This document shows, one piece after another, positions 53,721-64,000 of a stretch of 64,000 nucleotides of DNA. The stretch is from Tubulanus polymorphus (Eukaryota; Nemertea; Palaeonemertea; Tubulaniformes; Tubulanidae): positions 11,699,001 to 11,763,000 of the forward strand of contig NC_134028.1 of the NCBI RefSeq assembly GCF_964204645.1. The letters are read 5' to 3'. The translations under genes and the position numbers were made by a program. Numbering within the stretch: the first letter of the stretch is position 1; every line of letters begins with the position of its first letter. The notes under the pieces are model-generated. The model was not told the origin of the DNA. It did no database searches and saw only the letters and a program-made list of their open reading frames with translations.

Positions 53721-55130
53721 CGATTTAACTAAGGCCACGGCCGATTTCAGTAAGGTAGATTTGTCTTTGATCTCGGTTAAGAGAGTTTCAACTGACTTGG
53801 CCTCAGTCAAACCCGAAACACTCGAATGAAGTTCAGTTTGAGTGACAGCGCACTTATGATTATTCGAATACCTGTTCGTTAAACTCGCACTGTTAGAACC
53901 TAAGCGTCTAAACATTGATGCCCCAAAAAAACTAGTGTGATGTTTATTATGACATGTTTTGCATGAAAATTTCGATACGCAAGCCCTAGAACGACGTTTC
54001 GCTAAGCAGTTAAAACATAGCCTTGACTATCTAACTATACCCAGTCTAGAATTTGGATCGGAAACTGTTTTACAGTCGTTAACATGATGATTATTGTTAC
54101 AAAATAAGCACCTATGTTTCTTAACTTGGCTCAGCAAGGCTTCAGCTGTACTGTGCGACGAAATCTCGAACGACTCTGACGAATTAGCTGGTTGACACGA
54201 TTTTAGGATTTCAATTTCTCGGAGTAACGCGTCGCGCAAATGATGAAAAACCCACTGCATTCCACTTCGAAGTTTCGTAATGTTATACCTGACATCATTA
54301 GGCAATTTCCCGAGAATAATCGGCACCAGCATTGAACCGTACGTAGGCCTATCGGATTGAATTCCTAATGACTCCAAACTCCTAATTTCAACCTACATGC
54401 TGTCATAAAAATTTCACAGCGATTTGACCGATTTATCCGGACCCTTGATGTAAACTAATGAGTTCATAAAGGCCTCGGAAATTTGGTCCGTTCGGCCGAA
54501 CCTACTTTCCAGTATCGACCTAGCCTTCGCATAATTAGGTGCTGTTAATGGTAATCCTTCGATAGATGTTCTAGCCACACCCGACAAATGACATTTTAGG
54601 TGGCTGAACTTTTCGATGTCTGATAGCTTATCTTGATTGTGAACCTACGCGTTAAAAAGGTCCCAAAACGATTGCCAGTGCATAATGTCACCGGAAAAAA
54701 GTGGCAATTGTAATTTCGGAAGACACATTTTCGAAACTGAACTATTAGAGGCACTCGGTTGTGATTTGATTTCAGGATTCGATTGTTGACTACAGATAAG
54801 TTCATTAACAGTGAAGTCTAATTCAGACAATTTACAGTGTATGTCGGTATGTCGTACTCGACGATTTTTTTTTTCGAAAGCGTCGCCCCTCAAATCTAAA
54901 TCTCTAGAATTTCACTATCTACATTTTTCAGTTCTTGCCATTTGCGTTTGAGAGAATTTAACAGACACGTACCCAGTACTGCGTTGTTTTCGTCGACTGC
55001 AATTTCACATTTCTTGACCAACTTCGTAAATTGACCGCGTTGAATCCGACGAATTTCCAGAGCACCAGCAGCAGCAGCTCGCCAGTCTGAAGATGCTGTA
55101 TCACTACCATTCGGTACTGCCATGGCTCGA
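53721..55130 (-). pseudogene. BEL/Pao gag region
   Basis: Begins near the ATG at about 55123 just after the primer-binding area. The N-terminal segment (RRIQRGQFTKLVKKCEIAV) is followed by PKLQLPLFSGDIMHWQSFWD (about 54670-54730) of the DUF1759-type gag, LPNDVRYNITKLRSG, and BEL-type zinc fingers (HRCLFCNNNHHVNDC, SCKTCHNKHHTSFF). Several frame breaks. Interrupted at about 53720 by the LINE. Confidence 0.85.
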
Positions 55131-55140
55131 GGGACCAAAA

Positions 55141-55356
55141 TGCCGAAAGGAACGACTCCAAATTGTGCGGCGACACCGACGCCCGACCAAAAACCACCAC
55201 AGAACAGACAACAAGATGTGTAGAATACGATAGATTTGACTTTAATACCAATTATAGTATACGTGACAAGATACTTATAGTAAGCACTGAAAAATGCGTT
55301 TCGGTTGATCAGTTGTTGACACGGATCACCGTTGGTGACTATGACAATTCGCGACA
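55141..55356 (-). repeat. 5' LTR of the BEL/Pao element
   Basis: 216 bp. It is followed on the minus strand by TTTTGGTCCCTCGAGCC, a probable primer-binding site. The flank CACCT (55357-55361) equals 32347-32351. Confidence 0.88.
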
Positions 55357-55361
55357 CACCT

Positions 55362-55976
55362 TTTTAACGATATACAAATTTAATTTTTTTGTGACAAAAG
55401 AGGGATGGACGACAATAAATTGCGCTATAAATATGAATAAATTTACCCTCAGATTGTATCTACTTACACTCCAAGTAAAAAAGTGGGGGATTTTTACCCA
55501 ACTTTATTAAAGGATATAGAATTTTTTCCTTGGGCCTTTTGTAACCTACTTTTATCTCTATGCCACTGTGAACCTATGTTCATTGTTGTCCAGCCTCAGA
55601 CGGGCCCAAATTAAAGGTTATAGATTGAATGTGCATGTGCAATTTAAGATTTAGCTTGACATTCCTCTTATATTTTTCGGCGAGAACACACTGACGGTCA
55701 TCTGCCAATTTCAGGGATAAAAACAGCTGATATTGAAAAAAAACCGGAAAATATTCCGAATTAGAGTCGCTCTTCGAATGAGACGCCACATTGGTTTCTC
55801 CGACTCCACAATTGTGCTAACTACTGCCAAAAACTGTCTTAAGGAGCACTCCTAACTACAGAGCGCTCCGATGTGACGTGCGCGATTGAGGCGATTGACA
55901 CTGATCTCAGGAATGAAGAAAATAAAAGAGAAAGTCGGAAATCCGTCTATGGTCGGAAGATTTTCATCCCTGCAAT
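55362..55976. other. Unrecognised sequence
   Basis: No gene or named repeat seen. One GGGGATTTTTACC-like unit occurs at about 55488-55500, similar to the motifs near 30.8 and 31.9 kb. Confidence 0.4.
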
Positions 55977-56943
55977 TTGATAAAGGAGATTGAACTGAAA
56001 ATACAGTGTCGCAAAGGAGCCGCCGATGAGCAAATACCGCTCCGTCAAATATTTGACGAGGAACCCAGGCGATCAGAAGTTGGGGCAAATGTTAGTTTCG
56101 TCGCTATCGAAAGCTCTATTTACAAGCGTAAACGGACAAATCTACCCGCTATGCCACCCAATATAGAACAGTATCCGGGAGCAATAGCAGCCAGTGGATA
56201 CAGCACAGCCTCTGATGGTTCTCCATTTTATCGTGGAGTTGTCAGAACCCCAGATGGAATGGCAATTGTTTTTGCAACTGATGCGCAAATCAAATTACTA
56301 GTGGCGCGAGAAACAGCGCGCATGGCAATACTGGCACAGTTTTACCAGTTATTCACCGTGTTCGGGACAATTTCCGGCTACGTTTTTCCTGCAGTCTTTG
56401 TTTTAATGATCAGGAAGAAGACTTATACAGGGCTGTTTTGGAAAAAAATCCGAGAAATAGCGGCTACATTCAACCCATTGCGCGTGATGGCTGATTTCGA
56501 GGAGGCACCAGCAACGGCCATTCGTATTGTTTATCCAGACGTAAGTGTATCTGGATGCTGGTTTCATTTTGCACAAGCAATATTCCGCCGTTTACAGAAA
56601 CTGGGACTGCAGGACTTATACCGTGATATAAACAGTCTAGTACGTGTTCTCGCGATGAAGACCATGTCTCCCCCCACTTCCAGCTGATAATATTGAGGAG
56701 AGACTTCATCTAATCCGCGGCAAAAATACAGTTAGACGATTAAGATCGTTCTTTCGGTATGTGGCCCAATATTGGATGGGGAGAATTGGGCCAGAACGAA
56801 TATCTGTGCATGGTTATCCGGACAGAAAAAATAATGGTGTTAAAAGTTTTCACGCACAACTGAGGCCCCGCTTTGGGGTTCATCCAAATATTTGTATGTT
56901 TCTCAAACATCTCGGAAAACTAGCTGAAGAGGTTGTCAATTAA
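55977..56943 (+). pseudogene. MULE-type transposase remnant
   Basis: 55977-56687 and 56761-56943 are parts of one protein with a shift near 56690. Motifs: QFYQLFTVFGTI, YTGLFWKKI, NPLRVMADFEEAPATAIR (catalytic Asp region), GCWFHFAQAIFRRLQKLGL (the C-x(n)-H helix) and a C-terminal HPNICMFLKHLG. These fit animal Mutator-like transposase proteins. No terminal inverted repeats were found. Confidence 0.7.
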
Positions 56944-57699
56944 ACAAGCCAATGAAACTCAATAATTGACTCATCAATAATCGCTTCCCGAAGTATCCAA
57001 ATTTAATGGGGGGGGGGGGGCAGCTGCTATTTTCGCCCAAGTTTACTTTCTCAGATGAAGGAATTCCGTCATAGGGAAAGTAATCATTTTCGCAATCATT
57101 AGAAATAAGTTGAAGTTATCTGTCGAGAGCAGACAACCCTGGAGAACATGAGTCATATTTTGACTTGAAATGACCAATGAATAAGGACAGTAAAATAAAT
57201 TAGGTCCAAAAAAGGGCAAATTTCATGGGAAAATAGCACAGTTACAATAACATTACTGTCGACACAGAGCTATATGATATAATACCGTTATTTATTTGTT
57301 CTGTTTGAATACTGTCAAATTTCAATATGATATTAAACTGAAAAACTTTTGAAAATGATTGTGATAATAACACGACAGAGGACTAAAAAAATCTTTGGTT
57401 GCCAAAAAACAAGAAATTGATTTTCACATAAGAGGAATCAACTGCCACTAATCTATAATATATATATTCACATTTTACTGATAACATACAAACAATTGTT
57501 ATGAAAACACGACAAGGATTCTTTAATTGCCAAAAAAAGCAAGAAATGCACATAGATTTGCACATAAGAGCAATCATTGTCAAATAGGTCAAAGTGAATA
57601 AAGATTCTATTATTTTCCTGTTGTGCTATTTCCACATTCCAGGAAGTGATGTTGAAACCGTACAAAATGAAAGAGCACATCATTGAAAATAACCAACAT

Positions 57700-57828
57700 G
57701 AATTTGATAGAATAATCACATTTGGAAATAGACAAACATGGAAATAGACAAACATGGAAAATAATAGATTTCAAATAATCAATTTCCATGATGGTCAATT
57801 TCCGAATGTGACTATTCTATCAAATTCC
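57700..57828. repeat. Inverted repeat with TTTCCATG-type direct repeats nearby
   Basis: Arms of about 30 bases at 57700-57729 and 57797-57828 (GAATTTGATAGAATA... / ...TATTCTATCAAATTC). Repeated GGAAATAGACAAACAT lies inside, and related TTTCCATG units follow to 58010. Confidence 0.55.
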
Positions 57829-58024
57829 AGTACTGGATATTTCTATCTTATTCCAAGGTGTTCACTGATGCTAATTTCCATGTCATGCATTTTCCAGACG
57901 TGAAAATTCTATTTAAGTCCAATACTGGATTTTTAGGACAATTTCATGTCGGACAATTTCCGTGTTGTGCATTTTCATGTTGTACTTTGTCTATGATTGG
58001 TTTATTCCATGTTGTACTAATTCA

Positions 58025-58110
58025 GCATCCCCCGTTTTGGAACAATAATGAGGGGTGGTAAGTAGTCATGATTTAACACATGTTACTTCCTTGTGGTTGA
58101 AAATCTCGCC
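58025..58110 (+). repeat. Diverged fragment of the R650 repeat
   Basis: GGAACAATAATGAGGGGTGG...GTAGTCATG...GTTACTTCC...GTTGAAAATCTCG follows the middle of R650 (compare 11130-11212). A second snippet, GTGATCTGTGTGCTGGCCACA, lies at about 58871-58891. Confidence 0.6.
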
Positions 58111-58891
58111 AGAATGGCAAAACATTGAAACTGGCAATAAATTCCTATTATCATATACATTTTTTTTGCACATTTTCATAATTTATACGCTATAAAGTGC
58201 CGATATACAATTGCTTGTTAACGATCAGTATGTTTGGTTGCGATGGTTGCCTAGGTTTCCACCATCTTGTTTGCTGTGCACATGCTCCCCATTCTGTTTT
58301 TTTAACACAATCCACATGTGTGCACTACACTCGCCGTATGAGCGTTCGCAGCTCTCAAAACAAAACTGCCTCTAAAAGCATACTGGAACCTGCCAACCTG
58401 GCCACCTTTTCTTTGATTTTACATCTACATGATTAAATCAATTTCTGACACCGTTTTTGCATTTTTTATTCGTGTATCTAGTGTTTCAACGTATTTATCA
58501 GCATACCTGGGGACTTCCAGTGGTTAAGATGTTTGAGCATATGAACAATTTTGAAATATTGATTTTTACTATGTGTGTCATTCGATATATTTCAACTCAT
58601 AAATTTTTGGAGGATTTAATTAAAGAAATAGTCATTAAGCCTTTAAATGATTGCACATGCGATCGACTGCCCCACTCGTGCTTGAAATGGAAAATTATTA
58701 CCTTGTACACGATGATGAGTTATTGAAAATTCAAGATGAAATCTAAATCATTCGATTCTTTCAAAGAAATCCATTGGAAAATGTGGTTCGGAAATAAACT
58801 GAATTTTTTATTACCTCATCTCACATGGTGCCTCTCCCTGGACGTATTAACTACACTAACTATGATCGTTGTGATCTGTGTGCTGGCCACA

Positions 58892-61639
58892 GAGAAAAAA
58901 TAAAAAGGCACTTTAAAATTCAGACACGGTCAACACGGTCTAAATCCGCCCCTGGTATGACAAGTCTGATGCTCCGCAATCACATGTTGACCACGGTTGG
59001 GTAATAGTTAACAATACATGACTACCAGTACATCATAAAAAAGGAGCACTTCCAGAACATTTTTCTAACATATTATGTACAGATATTATAAGTTACGATA
59101 ATGACTATACAGATTCATCTGACATAAGAAAACCAGTGATGATTCCTCAGAATACGATTCTGAGTCTGGAGATTCTGATTGAACAGGAAAATTGTTTACC
59201 TGATAATCGAGTTTGTGAAGTTTGAAAAACCATGAAATTAACAGAGTATGATTCTTTTTAAATTCTTAATGATTCAATATTATGCCTATACATAGTAATC
59301 TAATGATAGGAATACATGTACCATAATATCTTGATAAGTGTAATAAACTCGATTTATATAATGAATACCGCGACTTTATATTACTTTGTTGAAAAACTGC
59401 AGAGGTTAAACAGTAAGACGCCATATTGGATTTTGGCCTGCAGGGGCACTGCAAATAACTCATTTTGTATCAGCAATCTAAATACATCTACTTTAATCTT
59501 AATCTTTTTATCTTTATCCTATCGTCTGATTCTTGTATAAATATTCTGTCATTTCATTTTGTTTCTCAGTATGCCTGATGATGGCTAAAAGTGTTAAGCC
59601 GAAACATTGCTCAAAATAATTTCTCTTCTATTCAAGAATTGTTGCCCTTGGGTCTAAATCCCTGGCAAAGGAGTCAAAGATACCGGTATACGAAATCCCA
59701 TTGCTATGGAGCCGTTATATCCGCCCTCTAAAATACACATATGTACATCATTGAAGTTGTGAAATGTGTGATAACTACAGTGGTGTTCGTTGTGCAACGA
59801 CAAAGTAATTAATAATAATTTACTGAATGACATTTTTACTATGAATGATCTGGCAAATTTTTTGGCAAAATCTAAGTCAAATTCGCTGTGGTATCAGGAC
59901 CTTTCAAAATTCAGCAATTGGTTACAATGCACCTGAACTTAGGTGATATGAAATGTCCATACTGGATACTGCATTCACTTATTGCATTGATACATACTTT
60001 CTCAAGCAATAATTATCATATAAAATAATCACCAGTACATACCCCACTTACGGTATGTTATGTAGACTCAGCTCCAGTTGGAACCAATCAACTCAGATAA
60101 CCAGGCGCGGATCCAGACTGTCACATATGCAGCACGTGCGGTAGTTGCAGTTTTCAAATGCCCTTGAAAAATTGTTGTTTCAGGAAAAAAGTAAATGAAA
60201 GGGCACACAACTTGTGAGTCAGACCATCCCAAGTTAATTGTCTGTTTGCCGTAACACCGACTCAATTTTTCAGTATGAACCGGTAGGCAGGTCGAAATTT
60301 TTTTGTGCAAAAATTTTAGGGCAAAAAAATAAATTTATGACCTTTTTTACATGATAATATCACAAATCTGCGTTTTGCTAGGGAAATTTGTGTAATTTGC
60401 CAGGATTTCAAGAATAATTTTAAAATTCTAATTTCTACCAGAGTGTCATCGCTGTGTTCAAAATAAAACAGAACATTGAATATATGCGCGCTATAAAAAA
60501 AGTTTTCACTCGCTGGGCCTTTTCAAAGTTGATGCCCTTTTTCACTGACCTGTAGTCATTAAAGCCCTAGATTGTCATTGTAGCCCTAGATCCGCGCCTA
60601 ATAACCTATCAATTTGAGTGTTTATTGAAATATATTCTGAACCTATATGATCTTGAAAAATTTATTTCAGTCCAAAAAGTTTTAACATTGGGTGTTGTAC
60701 ATGTGACCCCACACATTTTCCATTCAAAATGAATTAATATAATTTCGTTCAAACACAACACATAAATCAATTCATCACAACTCTTTTAGATGCGTCATCA
60801 CAGACACTATGGTGGTTTTAATGTTTGAAGGGATGAATCAGTCAATAGCTTTTTCATACATTCACCATCTCAGTGTTGGGGATGAAAAATGCATGCGCAA
60901 CTTAGCAATTAAAAGCTGCAGAAATTATTGCGCGATTTTAATAGAAGTCCAGACAACTTATTTGTGAACTTAATATCTACACTCAAATGTGTTAGAGCCA
61001 ACTGACAGGCAGGAGAGTACCTGGTTTTACAGAGAATACTCAATAAGTTTTGTGAAAACACGTGGTCGTGTTATATAATCATCTACAATCCAATTATAAA
61101 GTATCAGACTCTCTTATGGTGGGTTCTCATTACTTGGCATTTACAACAAAAATCTATGATATCAAGTCATTTAATAAATTGCCCATGGGCAAAGTGTGGT
61201 TTACCTTGAAAGCTAGAGGTTGTTTGGGGTAAGGGCATTGCTTGAAAAATCTTTTTAATTCGTGACTTCAAAGTTCTACAAGTTTAAATATTGTATTTTA
61301 TCTTTCTTAAAGGATTATTTTGTAGTCAAATAAGACCAAAGATATACATTTGTTTACAGTCAATATCCTAAATTTCGTAGGGTACACTTGTAGGCGCGGC
61401 ATGGAAACTATTTTATATTTTCAAAGAAATATTTTTCATAATATGAAAAAATATTCAAATAAAATTCATATGATGTCACATATCAAAGGGTGGCTGAATA
61501 TGTATGGCTGCGGAAGCTAAAATACCGGTGCAGTAAGCAATCGGCGTATTAGATCGTTTTAAATCCTGGAATTTACCACTACAATATTCAGACCTCGACC
61601 TATACCTATAGATTGCTGCTTAGCATTTTCAGGTCACAA
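58892..61639. other. Unrecognised sequence
   Basis: No gene supported. Short frames lack family motifs. ATGCCTGATGATGGCTAAAA...CCGAAAC at about 59570-59606 resembles a phrase seen at retroelement ends, but I cannot assign it. Confidence 0.4.
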
Positions 61640-62428
61640 GAAATTACAATTTATTACAAATTCTATCAAACAGAAAACACAGCGCTCTTCTTCTGCTGAT
61701 GAAATGTCAAATGCGCCAGCAAGCAGCATTACAGTACCACTATAGTAGTGTATACTGTACATGCGTGTGTTTGTGTGTGCAACAGTCTAATCTAATGATT
61801 TCCGCGCGCACGTGTAGGCCTTGTGTAAGTGAATGTTCGCTTACACTTCAATGCCAATGAAATCAATCACCGGGTATTAGAATGAAACAATACCTGTGGC
61901 GGATAGTAATTACATTCTCACCAGCAATGAGCATTTGAAATTCGCACGTTTACGGCACCTAGTCCAATGAAACGTTCGCCATTCTATGGCTTACCCACAA
62001 TTATTTTAGTAGCGTCGGAATTCCCCGTACAATGTAATGAAATTACAATTTATTACAAATTCTATCAAACAGAAAACACAGCGCTCTTCTTCTGCTGATG
62101 AAATGTCAAATGCGCCAGCAAGCAGCGTTACAGTACCACTATAGTAGTGTATACTGTACATGCGTGTGTTTGTGTGTGCAACAGTCTAATCTAATGATTT
62201 CCGCGCGCACGTGTAGGCCTTCTGTAAGTGAATGTTCGCTTACACTTCAATGCCAATGAAATCAATCACCGGGTATTAGAATGAAATAATACCTGTGGCG
62301 GATAGTAATTACATTCTCACCAGCAATGAGCATTTGAAATTCGCACGTTTACGGCACCTAGTCCAATGAAACGTTCGCCATTCTATGGCTTTCCCACAAT
62401 TATTTTAGTAGCGTCGGAATTCCCCGTA
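61640..62428 (+). repeat. Tandem duplication, two copies of about 390 bp, 399 bp apart
   Basis: 61640-62029 and 62039-62428 are near-identical (few substitutions, such as TTGTGTAAG/TCTGTAAG and CAATACC/TAATACC). Both contain CGCGCACGTG and a short TGTGTGTTTGTGTGTG tract. Recent duplication; non-coding. Confidence 0.85.
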
Positions 62429-64000
62429 TATCCCAAAAAAGCCAATTACATTCGCTCGTAGAGACAACGCCACCGAATCGTTGTCATTGCAATTTTATAC
62501 GCGAGAGCTAAGAATTTTCCCACCAAAAACATTTTTTCGTAGAATTTCAACTCCGTTGACCATGTCATCGACGGAGGTTCGCCATGTTTCAATCGCATCG
62601 ATTATACGTCGTTTAAGCCGAGAACCAATGAAACAAATGCTCACATAAAAAAACGTACCGCGATTTTACATCAATTGGCTCAATGCCAACATCATATCGC
62701 TGATAAAGGTAAACCAAAAAGTATAACATCATTGTTTTATATTATTACTAGATTGAATTTTCAAATGAAAACTATGCAAACTGAAGTTAATGATAACCAC
62801 AAAACAAAGCAATGTTCTAGCTTATAATAATAAGGTTTTTAATTTCTGTAATTTGCATAATCTATGCTTAATTTACTGCAGCAATGTTATAACAATGTAC
62901 CCACAACTGAGACATAAAGGTTGACGGTAGATGACTTACCCAGGTTGAAAAAATAGGGCTCATTCGCTTGTCCATAATGTATATATATAATAATTAGTCC
63001 ATAGACCATAGACCGGAAACAAGCTACAAAATGCCTCATTCACGCACAAATATGGGTGTGGCTGCCATCTCAAATGGCCTTCATGTGTCAAGCATAGAGA
63101 TCATCCTCCCGTGATCCCTATGGCTATAGTTAGGCCATCCCAAAATAATTGTCTACCGTAAACTGACCAACCCGAATTCAAAAGTATCGATTCTGGGATT
63201 CATTGAATTGAATGAAAAATTTTACAAGAACAGCCGACCGACTGACCCTCTGCCAATGTATGAGCTATGTATGTTTGTGAACTGTGCATCGTGTGAAATC
63301 GTGCCTTGGAGTGATGGAACCTTACCACCCTATTATGGCTTGAAATAGCAAGTGGGAATTTCCAGGTTGTTCAATATGGTGTCCATCATGCAGTTAGATG
63401 AATAGTTATTATGGTGATTAAATCCATTGACATCTGCTTCTTTGTCTAGATACAAGACAGACATGTGGCCACGTTTAAGTATTCCAGGAAACTGGCCGTG
63501 TTCCTGCCGATCATTCTAGTGAATATGTTAAAGCCAGCAATGTTAAAGCGCGAGGTGATCAATGTTGTTTCATTTTGAACACATGGATGACACTTCGGAT
63601 GAAGTAAAAATTTGAAAATTATTCTTGAAATCTAGGCTATTAGATAAATGAACAACGCCGATTTGTGATATTGTTTTTCATGTAAAAAAGATGATAAAAT
63701 TGTTTTATTCCCTAAAAAGATTTTCTTCCTACCTACCTACTGACTCACCCTGAAAACGTGGATCAGTGTTACTGCAAACAAAAATTAATATGGGACGGCC
63801 TTATGAGAAAATTGTTCTAAAAGTGAAGAGCGTACAGTCGGAACAGGGTACAAATGACTTATTTCATACACATATATAACTTTCCAAAATATTGAATTCG
63901 GTCTTTAAAGAGATGAATGAACGAATGTACGGACTATGGATGAAAGTGAATGCAATAGCCTACTGGGACTAAACCCCTAAGTGGGCTAAATAGACATTGA
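62429..64000. other. Unrecognised sequence
   Basis: No open frame with a recognisable family, no RNA gene and no repeat that I can name. Confidence 0.4.

Larger units (their letters stand above)
32352..55356 (-). mobile_element. BEL/Pao LTR retrotransposon, hosting element C, a LINE and an R650 copy
   Basis: The LTRs (32352-32563 and 55141-55356) are closely similar and the element is flanked by perfect 5-bp repeats CACCT (32347-32351 and 55357-55361). In minus-strand order: 5' LTR, gag (to about 53720), LINE insertion, protease (about 47411-48055), element C insertion, reverse transcriptase, RNase H, integrase (interrupted by R650), 3' LTR. Without the insertions the element would be about 5-6 kb, normal for BEL/Pao. 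All genes are broken. Confidence 0.9.

Noticed and set aside
57007-57020. Run of twelve G
   Set aside because: Probably a homopolymer or consensus slip; no neighbouring structure.
59560-59640. ATGCCTGATGATGGCTAAAAG phrase suggesting a Penelope-like element end
   Set aside because: Only one short phrase is seen, with no reverse transcriptase or GIY-YIG motif nearby; not enough to call.
55580-60310. Short frames between 57.3 and 60.3 kb (for example 58197-58436, 58457-58726, 60068-60310)
   Set aside because: None shows a recognisable domain, signal peptide pattern or repeat across copies; expected at random in this composition.

Overview
This is a repeat-dominated nuclear window from a metazoan, most likely an invertebrate. 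Nearly everything recognisable is a transposable element or an integrated virus-like element. I see no host cellular gene. Evidence for an animal genome is the mix of Polinton/Maverick-type elements, BEL/Pao and Gypsy LTR retrotransposons, a CR1/L2-like LINE and a MULE-type transposase remnant. The species cannot be fixed from this sequence.

The main content is a family of Polinton (Maverick)-type elements, which are virus-like self-synthesising DNA transposons. Element A is partial. It enters from the left edge and ends at 3346 in a 410-bp palindromic terminal repeat, with a broken protein-primed DNA polymerase on the minus strand. A second, scrambled and end-less remnant (A2) lies at about 3754-7950. 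Element B (11621-30143, 18.5 kb) is complete from end to end. It has about 0.41-kb palindromic terminal repeats at both ends and a perfect 6-bp target duplication, ATCGAC. Its plus-strand arm carries polymerase, a small OB-like protein, a minor-capsid-like protein, several small membrane proteins, two large conserved proteins, a capsid-like protein and a zinc-finger protein. Its minus-strand arm carries, from the right end inward, two small leader genes, an HNH nuclease, two membrane proteins, a chromodomain integrase and an A32-like packaging ATPase. The two arms converge at 23.8-24.1 kb. Element C (36129-47404, 11.3 kb; TSD GCTAAG) is an internally deleted relative. It keeps an intact HNH / membrane protein / integrase / ATPase arm, but the opposite arm is collapsed by a deletion that joins the polymerase gene to the capsid-like gene.

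The elements are nested. Element B interrupts the 3' LTR of a decayed Gypsy element (pol remnant 9.75-10.7 kb, polypurine tract and LTR start at 11.47 kb, LTR end just after 30149). Element C interrupts the pol gene of a minus-strand BEL/Pao element spanning 32352-55356, which has 212-216-bp LTRs and a perfect 5-bp TSD, CACCT. The BEL element was also hit by a minus-strand CR1/L2-like LINE (about 48.06-53.7 kb) and by an unclassified 0.65-kb repeat in its integrase. That repeat also occurs at 10.7-11.3 kb and 31.2-31.9 kb.

From 55.4 kb to the end there is a MULE-type transposase remnant (56.0-56.9 kb), a 399-bp-spaced tandem duplication (61.6-62.4 kb) and otherwise unrecognised sequence.

The most unusual observations are these. 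All Polinton termini are themselves hairpin-forming palindromes with conserved inner/outer asymmetry. Element B carries two perfect heat-shock elements upstream of its right-arm leader gene, and B and C share a candidate 5'-UTR intron there. A 27-bp palindromic micro-insertion interrupts two different genes in B and C, in frame at both sites. Most genes begin with a TAAATG motif, often preceded by a T-run.
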